A DNA stretch of 10,125 nucleotides from JANYHY01 sp043784605 (lineage in GTDB: Bacteria; Myxococcota_A; Polyangia; Polyangiales; Polyangiaceae): NCBI GenBank assembly GCA_043784605.1, contig JAYVYD010000102.1, positions 1 to 10,125 on the forward strand. Direction: 5' to 3'. This document shows, piece after piece, positions 1-7,064 of this stretch. The translations under genes and the position numbers were made by a program. The notes below the pieces were generated by a model. That model had not been told where the DNA came from. It did not search any database and saw nothing but the letters and a program-made list of their open reading frames with translations. Numbering within the stretch: position 1 is the first letter of the stretch; each line of letters starts with the position of its first letter.

Positions 1-136
1 TCGCGCGGACTGCGCACATTCGAGCGGTCCCACACGCCCGTTCTACATCATGTTCTCGCGATGACCGGAGTAAGCTCGAAGTGCTTCGACAACGGAGACG
101 CGAGAGACTCCTCGGACATGGACACCAGCCTACACA

Positions 137-2203
137 CTACGGGCTGGCCGGCACCGTGGTCGCGAGATCGAGAACTGTGAGTGCGTCTTTCTCTGCAACG
201 TGCTTGCGTGTCTTGGCGAGGGCCAGAATGCTCTGCATCCCGTCGAGCACGAAGGGTGCTTCACCGCCCAAGAAGAGATCCTGTCTGGCGAGATTGTTGT
301 GCCACGCTCCCTCGCTGTACAGCTCGCGGGATCGGCTGAAGTCGACATAGATGATGTAGCGAATGCCGAGACTCTGAAGATAGCTTGCCAATGCCTCCGG
401 CCCTTTGAACGCCGGATATCCATGTGGTCCAATGCCTCCGATCAAGTCGAGTCCCTCGATCGGATTACGCTTGAAGTCGAAGAGGTACGGATCGTCCACG
501 GCGACAGCTATTCCTGCACCTGGCTCGGCAGCGGATTGGAGATCGCGGTAGACGATCGCGCCCGACGCGACTTCATCCACCTCCGCACTTGGGTTCACTG
601 TCGCGTTGCGATCCCGAATCACCTTCACCCAGCCGAGGAGGTAGTCGCGCACGTGCTCTCGAGTGGTCGAAGCATGGATGACGAACGCGCCGACAATCAG
701 CGCGTCGCGCACCACCCGCCAGCGTCGGTAGCGGCTCTCCGCAGGTGCGTCGCCCAGGCTCGAGATGCACGCGAGAGCGAGGCCTACCATCGCGGCGTAG
801 TAATAGCGGCATGTGACGTCGGTGGTGAAGCCGGCGCCAGTCCAAACGACCAGCCACGTGCCGATGACACTCGCAAGAGTCATCGCGAGCAGGTCGTGTC
901 GACGATTGGTAGGTGGCAACAGACCAATGGCCACAAAGAGCAGGGAGGACGCGACCGGCATCGCATAGGCGAAGTGGTCAATCTCGTTGTACAGTCCTTC
1001 GTAGTACGACTTGGGCCCGATCAGAAATACGAACCCCGGGGACATGGTTCCCTTCCCCAGCGGGTACAGGAGAGTCCCCGTCGACTCGTATAGAGCCAAC
1101 ATCCACGGCAACATGAATAAAAGAAAACCCGTGCTCGCGATCGCACCGGTACGAAGTAGTGTCAGCACTCGCTGGCGCGACCACGGCGACTTATCGTGGG
1201 TGAAGTGGTCCAGCACCACGGCGATGGCCGTGAAGAACACCGCCGGCGCGACATTGCTTGTACGAAGCACGCCGCAGGTCGCAGCCACTCCGCCGAGTAG
1301 CACCACGCGTCGCCAAGAAAGCGCCGAGAGCACGCCGGGCTGAGTTTCGCGCATCCATTGTAGCGTCCGATAGAGACCAAAATATGCGGCGGCCCCCGTG
1401 AGCAAGCTCGCGGTGTTGATGCGCACACTGTCGAGAGTCATGAGGGTAATCAGAGCGAGGACCGCCGCTGCAGTCCCGCCGCCGCGCCGCTTGCCCGAAG
1501 TACGCAACCCGACGATGAGCAAAAGCACCAAGAGGAAGCCAACTCCCGTATCGACCAGGAAGAGCGCTTTGAGCGAAGCGACTGCTCCAAACTCTGCGTG
1601 CAAGTAGGTCTGACCGCCAAAGGTCGACAAGCGTCGGACGTCCAACGAGTCCACCATCGAGCCGGTGGACAAAAGCTTTTGAGTCCAGAGCAGGTAAAGC
1701 GGCTGGTCGTCGGAAGGCTGCATGCGCGCGCCATCGATAAGACCCAGGTTCACGATGAGCGCATACGCGAGCGCGACCAAAACAAGCAGCACGAGCCCAA
1801 CGTCGTTTGCCCAGGTCGCGATGACGCGCTTCGCTGAATGCCGAGATCGGCCGGTGACCAGTTCGCCTACGAGAAAGACCAGTCCAAAAGCCACTTGCGA
1901 AAGAACGAACGTGCGGTTCGCGAAATGCATCGCGCTCGCCACGCCACCAATGGCCAGCGTCATCGCGACGCCCCAAATCGCACGGAGGCCAACATCCACG
2001 CGCGCGGTCGGCGCGACGATCAACCTGACTGCCCCGCCCCATCCCACCAGCGATGCGACCAACGTGAGCGTCCACACGATCGCGAGCGGGTGAGGGCCCC
2101 GAGTCGCAACAACCACGCTGCCGACGCCCACCGCTGCGAGCGGAAGCGCGCGCAGGAGGCCGCGAACAAGGTCCCGCCTGGAAAGGTCGACGAGAAGTCT
2201 CAT
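137..2203 (-). CDS. Polytopic membrane protein, probable GT-C-type glycosyltransferase
   Basis: A 688-residue protein whose first two-thirds is a series of about 10-13 hydrophobic helices, followed by a soluble C-terminal part of roughly 170 residues. GT-C enzymes use polyprenyl-phosphate sugars to glycosylate lipids or proteins at the outer face of the inner membrane. The clue here is an acidic pair (Asp165-Asp166) in SDDQPLYLLWTQKLL, just after an early helix, where GT-C proteins place their catalytic acidic residue. The helix pattern agrees, but no family signature is certain, so the substrate is unknown. The ATG at 2203 is preferred because GAGAAG (2214-2219, minus strand) lies 10 bases upstream. 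A TTG at 2212 is also in frame, but that site would be only 1 base from it. An in-frame TGA lies just upstream. No partner gene is visible. A plain multi-spanning membrane protein without transferase activity is the alternative. Confidence 0.72.
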   Translation of the reverse strand: MRLLVDLSRRDLVRGLLRALPLAAVGVGSVVVATRGPHPLAIVWTLTLVASLVGWGGAVRLIVAPTARVDVGLRAIWGVAMTLAIGGVASAMHFANRTFVLSQVAFGLVFLVGELVTGRSRHSAKRVIATWANDVGLVLLVLVALAYALIVNLGLIDGARMQPSDDQPLYLLWTQKLLSTGSMVDSLDVRRLSTFGGQTYLHAEFGAVASLKALFLVDTGVGFLLVLLLIVGLRTSGKRRGGGTAAAVLALITLMTLDSVRINTASLLTGAAAYFGLYRTLQWMRETQPGVLSALSWRRVVLLGGVAATCGVLRTSNVAPAVFFTAIAVVLDHFTHDKSPWSRQRVLTLLRTGAIASTGFLLFMLPWMLALYESTGTLLYPLGKGTMSPGFVFLIGPKSYYEGLYNEIDHFAYAMPVASSLLFVAIGLLPPTNRRHDLLAMTLASVIGTWLVVWTGAGFTTDVTCRYYYAAMVGLALACISSLGDAPAESRYRRWRVVRDALIVGAFVIHASTTREHVRDYLLGWVKVIRDRNATVNPSAEVDEVASGAIVYRDLQSAAEPGAGIAVAVDDPYLFDFKRNPIEGLDLIGGIGPHGYPAFKGPEALASYLQSLGIRYIIYVDFSRSRELYSEGAWHNNLARQDLFLGGEAPFVLDGMQSILALAKTRKHVAEKDALTVLDLATTVPASP

Positions 2204-2212
2204 GAGCTGCAA

Positions 2213-2454
2213 ACTTCTCGCTCACACCGACGCCAATTGCAAGCAACGACAGGCGGTCGCGACAGACAGCCAGCCAGCCAGCCAGCCAGCCAGCCGTGAG
2301 CCCATGCCGGGCGCGAACTGCTTCGGCGCGAAGCAGCGAGTTATGGATGCGAAGTCATTTCATTTGTTGCGGCGCGTTCTCTCGCGTCGACGAGCTCGTC
2401 CGTCAACGCTCGAATAGCGTCTGCCCTGCCCAGAGGATGGCGTCTGCGACGCAG
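2213..2454. other. Intergenic region upstream of the membrane protein gene
   Basis: I see no convincing gene in this 242-bp stretch. It lies between the start of the membrane protein gene and the end of the broken Cys-rich lipoprotein gene, both on the minus strand. It holds the GCCA repeat described separately, a perfect 12-bp palindrome (GACGAGCTCGTC, 2389-2400) and a TTGACG hexamer on the minus strand (2401-2406). The hexamer could be a -35 box, but no good -10 box follows at the normal distance. Confidence 0.5.
2261..2296. repeat. Tetranucleotide microsatellite (GACA)2(GCCA)6
   Basis: Two GACA units (2261-2268) run directly into six perfect GCCA units (2269-2292) and a degenerate GCCG. 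On the minus strand this is a TGGC tract followed by TGTC. It lies 66 bp upstream of the ATG of the membrane protein gene and does not belong to that reading frame, because an in-frame TGA separates them. Such tracts change length by slipped-strand mispairing. Here a length change could alter promoter spacing or the leader, but not the reading frame. Confidence 0.9.
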
Positions 2455-2932
2455 TCAGTCTTGCAGTGGAATGCTGCAAAGCTTGTGGTTGCAGCCCGTA
2501 TGGTACTGGCTGAGCGGCGCAGGGGCGAGGCACGCGACGTCACCGTCTATCCTCGGGCACGGCATGTGAGCGCACATTGCTTTCGCTGCACGCAGGCGTG
2601 TGACACTCCACGGGCGAGGCGAAGGTCCGTCGCATATGGCGCAACAGCCTTCGAAGTAGTCAGCCACACAATCACTATCTTTGGTGCATGGGTCGTCGCT
2701 CCTGATGTGGCCAGAGAAGAGTGACGCATCGAGCACGTGAGAGTCATCGCGTCGATGATAGGAGCAGCGTCGACCTCAGGAGCTGCATCCCACTGAGGCA
2801 CGCCGGCTTCACGTGAATCGAGCGAGATCGGCGGACCCTCTCCACGCGGGCGTAAATTCCGCCCATCAACTGGGGAGGTGACGGACAACCCACGATGACG
2901 AAGCCGACGAACAGGATACTCACGAACTGCAT
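2455..2932 (-). pseudogene. Cys-rich lipoprotein gene broken by two frameshifts
   Basis: The start is firm: an ATG at 2932 with GAGG seven bases upstream, then MQFVSILFVGFVIVGC, a short hydrophobic stretch ending in a lipobox-like VGC. The coherent reading then moves to a second frame near 2842 (GPPISLDSREAGVP, then an Asp/Ala-rich linker ending PIIDA) and to a third near 2748 (DSHVLDASLF onward), stopping at 2455. Restoring one base at each site gives 480 nt, a 159-residue protein. The C-terminal half carries about eleven cysteines, including DPCTKDSDCV and GCCAIC, a spacing I associate with small disulfide-rich lipoproteins of myxobacteria. It was probably secreted, lipidated and disulfide-bonded; the function is unknown. 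Sequencing indels are the alternative to real decay. Confidence 0.6.
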
Positions 2933-3349
2933 GGGTGCACCTCGGCACTCATCTCAACACGACTGCTGAGAAGTTCAGGATAACCTACTCGCGATGTTGT
3001 TCGGGGGCCGCCTTCGGAATTGGCGCCCTGCTCATGCATGGCTTTTATCTCGCCGAGGCACGCGTCTGGTTGCGCCGCCACTCTCAGGTAGCGGACCCAC
3101 GCACCTCTGTCGTTCGCCTCAATCAGAGCCCCACTACCGACGAAAGCTTAGCTCGATTCCGCCTGGAGCGCAGGCGTTGGCGGCGTTCGATGCGGACGTG
3201 ATGTTGCGTGGAAGGTACCGTGGTTATGTGTGGAGCCCGACGTATTGCACTTGCCGATGTGGAGCCCGACGACGGCCGCGACGCTCGTCCCGAGGTGCGT
3301 CGCGGCGATCTACGGCGCATCCTGCTCGCCTCGTCGCAGACAAAACGAG
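2933..3349. other. Gene-poor stretch with a possible decayed coding segment
   Basis: No complete gene is supported here. On the minus strand one frame is open from about 3150 to a TGA at 2920-2922, roughly 75 codons, including AWVRYLRVAAQPDACLGEI and IKAMHEQGAN. It lacks a usable start codon, follows a TAA, and its stop overlaps the start of the Cys-rich lipoprotein by 13 bases, as in an operon. It may be the tail of a decayed upstream gene, and I do not recognise it. A 14-bp direct repeat (3229-3242 and 3258-3271) is also present. Confidence 0.3.
3229..3271. repeat. Short direct repeat, 14 bp, 29-bp period
   Basis: The sequence TGTGGAGCCCGACG occurs at 3229-3242 and again at 3258-3271. There are only two copies, in a gene-poor stretch. 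It could be a small duplication or a paired binding site; nothing supports a specific role. Confidence 0.55.
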
Positions 3350-3604
3350 TCAGTGGGTGGAACCTGGACGAGCGCCCGTGCGGCGTGCTCGGATGACCGA
3401 GTCGATGAGGAGCGCGAGCCCCGTGAAGAAGAGCCATAGGCCGGAAATGAGCCCGGCGATCCACCAAGGTTTGGCCATCTCGGGCTCGTCGGAGCCAAGC
3501 ACGATGGCCATGAAGATCGCGAACACGGCGACGGCGAGCGCGCTCATCCCGCCGGCCATGAGCCCAGCCGCCATCACATCGCGCTTGTTGCCTCGACTTG
3601 CCAT
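3350..3604 (-). CDS. Small two-helix membrane protein
   Basis: An 84-residue protein with a basic N-terminus (MASRGNKRD), a hydrophobic Ala/Met-rich helix at about residues 11-36, an acidic loop (GSDEPEMAK), a second helix at about 47-67 and a basic tail (RARRTGARPG). The layout fits an inner-membrane protein with two spans. I do not recognise the family. It starts 72 bp downstream of the TolC/oxidase fusion on the same strand, so it may have been the last gene of the copper operon. The first helix contains several methionines, which proves nothing by itself. The Shine-Dalgarno site is weak (CCAGG just before the ATG); an internal ATG at codon 11 is possible but would cut off the basic N-terminus. 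Confidence 0.55.
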   Translation of the reverse strand: MASRGNKRDVMAAGLMAGGMSALAVAVFAIFMAIVLGSDEPEMAKPWWIAGLISGLWLFFTGLALLIDSVIRARRTGARPGSTH

Positions 3605-3676
3605 GGCCTGGCAGTAGCGCGGACTCGTGCGAGGCGGACTTGTTGGGAGCCGTGCGAGTTCTGCGCCGACGGGCAG

Positions 3677-4119
3677 TTAGACTGTTCGCGCCGTCGTGCC
3701 AGGCGGGTGTTGATACCAACCCGGATTGGCATAGTCGGTTATTCCGTCGCGAACTTTCAAGATGATAACCATGCCGCCCATCTCCACCGGACCGAACGGG
3801 CCGGTTCCCGTCATCATCGGCAGTGTGTTCTTGGGCCGACCCATATCCATCATATTGCCCATACTGGATTGGCCCATGGCCATATAGCCGGGGAGCGTCT
3901 TTCTAATCTTGTCGTCCACGCCGCCCTGAGCGGGCGTGCCAGCAAGTCCGCGACCGCGTGGTCCACCTTCTCGGATGCGCGCTGCTCTTCGTTCCACTCG
4001 ATGGTGGCGCCCAAGCGATCGGCGACGGCCTTCGCCGTGTCGTCGAACGCGGGCTTCGGCGAAGTAGAGGCGCACCCGAGCGCGAGGAGCGCGACGACAC
4101 CGAGGAGCGCGGCTCTCAT
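3677..4119 (-). pseudogene. Fused remnant: TolC/CzcC N-terminus joined out of frame to multicopper oxidase C-terminus
   Basis: The gene starts at ATG 4119, which overlaps the preceding stop as ATGA. It encodes a lipoprotein signal (MRAALLGVVALLALGC) and then about 47 residues ending VDHAVADLLARPL. This matches how TolC/CzcC-type outer-membrane factors of copper efflux systems begin, just before their first long helix. Near 3918-3933 the meaning moves to another frame, giving about 80 residues that stop at 3677: KIRKTLPGYMAMGQ, PKNTLPMMTG, GPFGPVEMGGM, ILKVRDGITDYANPGWYQHP. That is the characteristic extreme C-terminus of a copper-resistance multicopper oxidase family. The two genes are commonly neighbours, so a deletion removing most of both, likely over 2 kb, explains the fusion. 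Read from its ATG, the frame stops at 3850, so no functional product is expected. Family assignments are from recalled motifs. Confidence 0.68.
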
Positions 4120-4415
4120 TGTGTCTTCGGGACGAGCGTCATCGCGCATTTGGGGCACTTTCCGGGCGCGTGCGTGACGACCTCTGGATGCATTGGGCAC
4201 GTGTAGAGCGTCTCGGCCGAGGAGCTCGTGTCGGGCGCGGCGCTCGTCATCGTGCTCGGTAGCGCGATCGCCACCTCGGGAGCCAACGGACTCACCGGAG
4301 CGCTGGGCGCGCGGCCCGTCAGGTTGCCCTCCGCGCAGGCGGCGAGCAGCAGGAGTGTTCCTATCCTTATCGAGTCACGTACGGCGGTTTGCGTCGTAGA
4401 CGAGCAACAGCTCAT
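4116..4415 (-). CDS. Small lipoprotein with heavy-metal-binding (CPMHP/CPKC) domain
   Basis: A 99-residue protein with a hydrophobic stretch ending in a lipobox (LAAC, Cys27), a low-complexity Ser/Pro/Ala linker (about residues 30-68) and a C-terminal metal site, YTCPMHP (71-77) followed by CPKC (87-90). That signature defines the heavy-metal-binding domain found at the N-termini of CusB-type adaptors and copper ATPases. The protein probably sits membrane-anchored in the periplasm and binds copper. It overlaps the end of csoR by 41 bp and the next start by 4 bp (ATGA), so translation is likely coupled. The start is odd: the only in-frame ATG adds a 15-residue leader containing two cysteines, whereas a typical signal (MRIGTLLLLAAC) would result if the ATA at codon 16 were ATG. 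The start codon may therefore have decayed, or ATA may be used. Confidence 0.7.
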   Translation of the reverse strand: MSCCSSTTQTAVRDSIRIGTLLLLAACAEGNLTGRAPSAPVSPLAPEVAIALPSTMTSAAPDTSSSAETLYTCPMHPEVVTHAPGKCPKCAMTLVPKTQ

Positions 4416-4683
4416 CGATGACGCGCTCGCGCTCCATGCGGTCCGACGACCGAATGGCAGTGCTCACGCAGTGATGAAGGTGGCGATCGAGGAGCATGCC
4501 CTCGACCTTGGAGAGAGCGCCGCGAATGGCCTTGGTCTGCTGCAAGACGTCCACGCAGTACGTGTCCGCCTCCACCATGTCGATGACGCCGCGCAGATGG
4601 CCCTCGAGCGACCGCAAGCGCGCCAGTGCGTCCTTCTTTGTCGCCGGAACGTTCGGTGCTTTCGGTGCCTTGCGTTTCGCCAT
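4375..4683 (-). CDS. csoR: CsoR-type copper-sensing repressor
   Basis: A small all-helical metal-sensing repressor of the CsoR/RcnR/FrmR family, 102 residues from the ATG (103 from a GTG one codon earlier at 4686). With the GTG as residue 1, the ligand set is Cys44 (YCVDVLQQ), His69 and Cys73 (HLHHC). The 25- and 4-residue spacings equal those of Cys36/His61/Cys65 in Mycobacterium tuberculosis CsoR, so Cu(I) sensing is the best call. The LEGHLRGV motif in helix 1 is also typical of the family. Apo-protein binds G/C-tract operators, and Cu(I) binding releases it. It is divergent from copA and heads the minus-strand copper genes, and an operator-like dyad lies just upstream. G-runs upstream (GGGGGG and GGGG) do not clearly decide between GTG and ATG. 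Confidence 0.93.
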   Translation of the reverse strand: MAKRKAPKAPNVPATKKDALARLRSLEGHLRGVIDMVEADTYCVDVLQQTKAIRGALSKVEGMLLDRHLHHCVSTAIRSSDRMERERVIDELLLVYDANRRT

Positions 4684-4691
4684 CACACCCC

Positions 4692-4708
4692 TACCCCCCA
4701 GGGGAGGG
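4692..4708. promoter_or_regulatory. Probable CsoR operator between csoR and copA
   Basis: The sequence TACCCCCCAGGGGAGGG is a C-tract/G-tract imperfect dyad (TACCCC matched with GGGGAG, where GGGGTA would be perfect). This is the type of site bound by copper-sensing CsoR proteins. It sits in the 54-bp gap between divergent csoR and copA, where one site could control both promoters. A TATCTT hexamer (4715-4720) could be a -10 box for copA. Confidence 0.6.
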
Positions 4709-4737
4709 AGTGCGTATCTTGGGGTCGAGAAATCGAC

Positions 4738-6948
4738 ATGTCAACGAACATCACGGTCCCTATTGGAGGCATGACCTGCGCGAGCTGTGTCACTCGCGTG
4801 GAGAGCGCAATCAAACGCGTCCCAGGCGTGACGAGTGCGAGCGTCAACTTGGCCACCGAGCGAGCGACCGTGGCCGGAGACGCGGACGCGAGCGCAATTC
4901 TCCTCGCGATCACCGACGCGGGCTACGAGCCAGGCGCGCCCCTTGCGGTCGGAGCGCCGCGTCCCGCAGAGGAGCCCGCCCACCGCACGAATGTCGATCT
5001 CTGGCTCGGCATCGCGCTCACGGCGCCGCTCTTGGTTTTCACGATGCTGCCGATGCTCGTGCCGAGCGTGCACACGGCCATCCTGCCGGTCGCGATGTTC
5101 TTCATGGGTTGGGGCGGCTTGCTCTTCGCGGCGCCCGTGCAGTTTTGGGCGGGCCGCCGCTTCTACCGCGTGGGGTTCTCCGAGGTGCGTCACCTCTCGT
5201 TCGGGATGAGTTCGCTCGTGATGATCGGCAGCAGCGCGGCGTTCCTTTACTCCGTGGGCGTGCTCGTGGTGCCGTCGATCTTCCCCGAAGGCACGGCGCA
5301 CACGTACTTCGAAGCGTCCGCGTCGGTCGTCACGCTCGTCTTGTTGGGCAAGCACTTCGAAGCGCTGGCGAAGGGGCGATCGTCGTCGGCGATCAAAAGG
5401 CTCGTCTCGCTGCAAACGAAGACGGCGCGCGTGCGGCGTGATGGTGCGGTGAAGGAGGTCGCCATCGACGACGTGCTCGTGTCCGACGTCATCGAGGTCC
5501 GCCCCGGAGAGCGCTTGCCCGTGGACGGCATAATCACCCTTGGCTCGAGCTTCATCGACGAGTCGATGATCACGGGTGAGCCCATCCCCCCGCATCGAGG
5601 GCCTGGCGACGTTGTCGTGGGCGGCACGGTGAACGGTGCGAGCGCGCTCGTCGTTCGCACGACGCGTGTGGGAGGAGACACGCTCCTGGCGCAGATCGTC
5701 CGCACGGTAGAGGAGGCGCAAGCGAGCAAGCCGCCGATACAGGCGCTCGCCGATCGCATCGCCGGCGTGTTCGTGCCGATCGTGCTGAGCGTGTCGCTCC
5801 TCACGTTCGTCGCGTGGTGGGTGCTCGGTCCCGCGCCTGCGCTGAGCTATGCGTTCGTGGCGGCGATCTCGGTGCTCGTGATCGCTTGCCCGTGCGCAAT
5901 GGGTCTCGCGACACCGACCGCGGTCATGGTGGCGACGGGAAGAGCGGCGGAGCTGGGCGTCTTGTTTCGAAAGGGCACGGCGCTCGAGGGCCTCGCGCGT
6001 GCGGACGTCATCTTGATGGACAAGACCGGCACGCTCACGGAGGGCAAGCCCACGCTGACCGACGCGATCGCTTACGCGGTCGAGAAGGACGTGGTGCTCC
6101 GGCTCGCGGCCGCCGCAGAGAGACGCAGCGAACATCCTCTCGCTCGCGCCATCGTGGAGGCGGCAGCTTCGTTGCCAATCGCCAATGCCGAGTTCGTTCG
6201 CGCGGAGGCAGGTTTTGGCGTGGAGGCGAAGGTCGAGGGTCGGGTCGTGCACATCGGCGCAAAGCGCTACATGGACAAACTCGGGATTGATGCGTCACGC
6301 GCGAGCCTCGACGCTGCGCGTCTGTGGAAGGAGGCCAAGACAACCATCTTCGTCGCGCTCGATCACGAGCTCGCGGCGCTGCTCGCCGTGTCAGACACGC
6401 CGAGGGCCGCGAGCGGTGAGGCGATCGCGCGACTGCGTGCGCTCGGCTTGGAGGTGGGAGTCGTCTCCGGCGACGGGCGCGCGAGCACCGAGGCGATCGC
6501 GTCGCTGCTCGGCATTGGGCTGGTGCTTGCGGAGCGCCTGCCCAACGACAAGGCAGAGGACATTCGGCAGCTGCAGGCCAAAGGTCGGCACGTCGTGTTC
6601 GTCGGAGACGGCATCAACGACGCACCGGCGCTCGCGACCGCGAACGTCGGTGTCGCGATGGGCACGGGCACGGACATCGCGATCGAATCGGGAGACGTGG
6701 TGCTCATGCGCGGAGACCTTCGCGCGGCCGCAGATGCAATCGCCCTCAGCAGACGTGCCCTGCGCACCATCCACCAGAACTTCTTCTGGGCTTACGGCTA
6801 CAACATCGCGCTCATTCCTCTCGCCGCGGGTGCGCTTTTTCCGCTGGTTCACGTGTTGCTGTCTCCGGTGCTCGCCGCGGCCGCCATGAGCTCGAGCAGC
6901 ATTTTCGTTTTGGCGAACAGCCTCCGGCTCCGGCGATTCCGTGCGTAG
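4738..6948 (+). CDS. copA: Cu(I)-exporting P1B-type ATPase
   Basis: A 736-residue inner-membrane pump that exports Cu(I) from the cytoplasm using ATP. In order: one N-terminal HMA domain with GMTCASC (Cys14, Cys17); membrane helices; actuator TGEP (279-282); the transport-site helix with Cys384-Pro385-Cys386; phosphorylation motif DKTGT with Asp428; the nucleotide-domain Ser-Glu-His-Pro motif with His466-Pro467; hinge GDGINDAP (623-630); and C-terminal helices carrying YGYNIALIP and MSSSSI, the Asn/Tyr and Met/Ser features of the Cu(I)-selective P1B-1 group. The length is normal for a one-HMA CopA and no frame damage is seen. The ATG at 4738 is chosen because the HMA domain begins 5-10 residues later. 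The open frame continues upstream to 4228, but only across csoR and the HMBD gene on the other strand. It is divergent from csoR and probably shares its operator. The Shine-Dalgarno site is weak (GAGA about 9 bases upstream). Confidence 0.97.
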   Translation: MSTNITVPIGGMTCASCVTRVESAIKRVPGVTSASVNLATERATVAGDADASAILLAITDAGYEPGAPLAVGAPRPAEEPAHRTNVDLWLGIALTAPLLVFTMLPMLVPSVHTAILPVAMFFMGWGGLLFAAPVQFWAGRRFYRVGFSEVRHLSFGMSSLVMIGSSAAFLYSVGVLVVPSIFPEGTAHTYFEASASVVTLVLLGKHFEALAKGRSSSAIKRLVSLQTKTARVRRDGAVKEVAIDDVLVSDVIEVRPGERLPVDGIITLGSSFIDESMITGEPIPPHRGPGDVVVGGTVNGASALVVRTTRVGGDTLLAQIVRTVEEAQASKPPIQALADRIAGVFVPIVLSVSLLTFVAWWVLGPAPALSYAFVAAISVLVIACPCAMGLATPTAVMVATGRAAELGVLFRKGTALEGLARADVILMDKTGTLTEGKPTLTDAIAYAVEKDVVLRLAAAAERRSEHPLARAIVEAAASLPIANAEFVRAEAGFGVEAKVEGRVVHIGAKRYMDKLGIDASRASLDAARLWKEAKTTIFVALDHELAALLAVSDTPRAASGEAIARLRALGLEVGVVSGDGRASTEAIASLLGIGLVLAERLPNDKAEDIRQLQAKGRHVVFVGDGINDAPALATANVGVAMGTGTDIAIESGDVVLMRGDLRAAADAIALSRRALRTIHQNFFWAYGYNIALIPLAAGALFPLVHVLLSPVLAAAAMSSSSIFVLANSLRLRRFRA

Positions 6949-6951
6949 CGG

Positions 6952-6970
6952 ATCTGCCGCCTCGGCGGAT
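6952..6970 (+). terminator. Small hairpin just after copA
   Basis: ATCTGCCG and CGGCGGAT form an 8-bp stem with one G:T wobble around a 3-base loop, starting 4 bases after the copA stop codon. There is no following T-run, so intrinsic termination is doubtful. It may act as an mRNA 3' end stabiliser or be chance. Confidence 0.3.
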
Positions 6971-6989
6971 GGTGAGGAGGATAGTTGGG

Positions 6990-6998
6990 TGCTAGTCT
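6990..6998 (+). promoter_or_regulatory. Possible extended -10 element for the TonB-like gene
   Basis: TGCTAGTCT fits an extended -10 element (TGn plus TAGTCT) 66 bp upstream of the TonB-like start codon. No good -35 hexamer is seen at the usual spacing. A similar TGCTAGAGT element appears at 8866-8874, which makes a local promoter style plausible. Confidence 0.35.
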
Positions 6999-7045
6999 TG
7001 CAGAAGATTCGTCCTTAATCTCTCGTCGAGTTCCCGTGTCTCTTC

Positions 7046-7052
7046 AGAGGAG
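7046..7052 (+). promoter_or_regulatory. Shine-Dalgarno site of the TonB-like gene
   Basis: AGAGGAG lies 12 bases before the ATG at 7065, slightly long spacing. It supports that start over any later one. Confidence 0.5.
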
Positions 7053-7064
7053 CGACTCCGCCCG

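Noticed and set aside
81..136. A short minus-strand frame (about 23 codons from an ATG near 118) after the membrane protein gene
   Set aside because: Too short and without a ribosome site, hydrophobic pattern or recognisable motif. Nothing else was seen in 1-136.
1191..2246. A 351-codon open frame within the membrane protein gene, same strand, other frame
   Set aside because: Arg/Gly/Ser-rich with no hydrophobic pattern, whereas the overlapping frame encodes regular membrane helices.
2261..2296. CRISPR-like or coding repeat
   Set aside because: The unit is only 4 bp with no spacers, and an in-frame stop separates it from the neighbouring gene.
2389..2400. Palindrome GACGAGCTCGTC as a terminator for the Cys-rich lipoprotein
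   Set aside because: No loop and no T-run on either side. A 12-bp palindrome of this composition can occur by chance in high-GC DNA.
3677..4075. A single 132-codon protein starting at 4075
   Set aside because: Its first part is an out-of-frame reading of the TolC lipoprotein segment (Arg-rich). Only its C-terminal ~80 residues resemble a real protein.
4228..4737. A 170-codon N-terminal extension of CopA in the same open frame
   Set aside because: It runs antisense across csoR and the HMBD lipoprotein, shows no domain, and the ATG at 4738 gives a normal HMA start.
4741..6252. A 503-codon open frame antisense to copA
   Set aside because: Arg/His-rich composition with no motif. It mirrors the high-GC codon pattern of copA, which has every expected catalytic motif.
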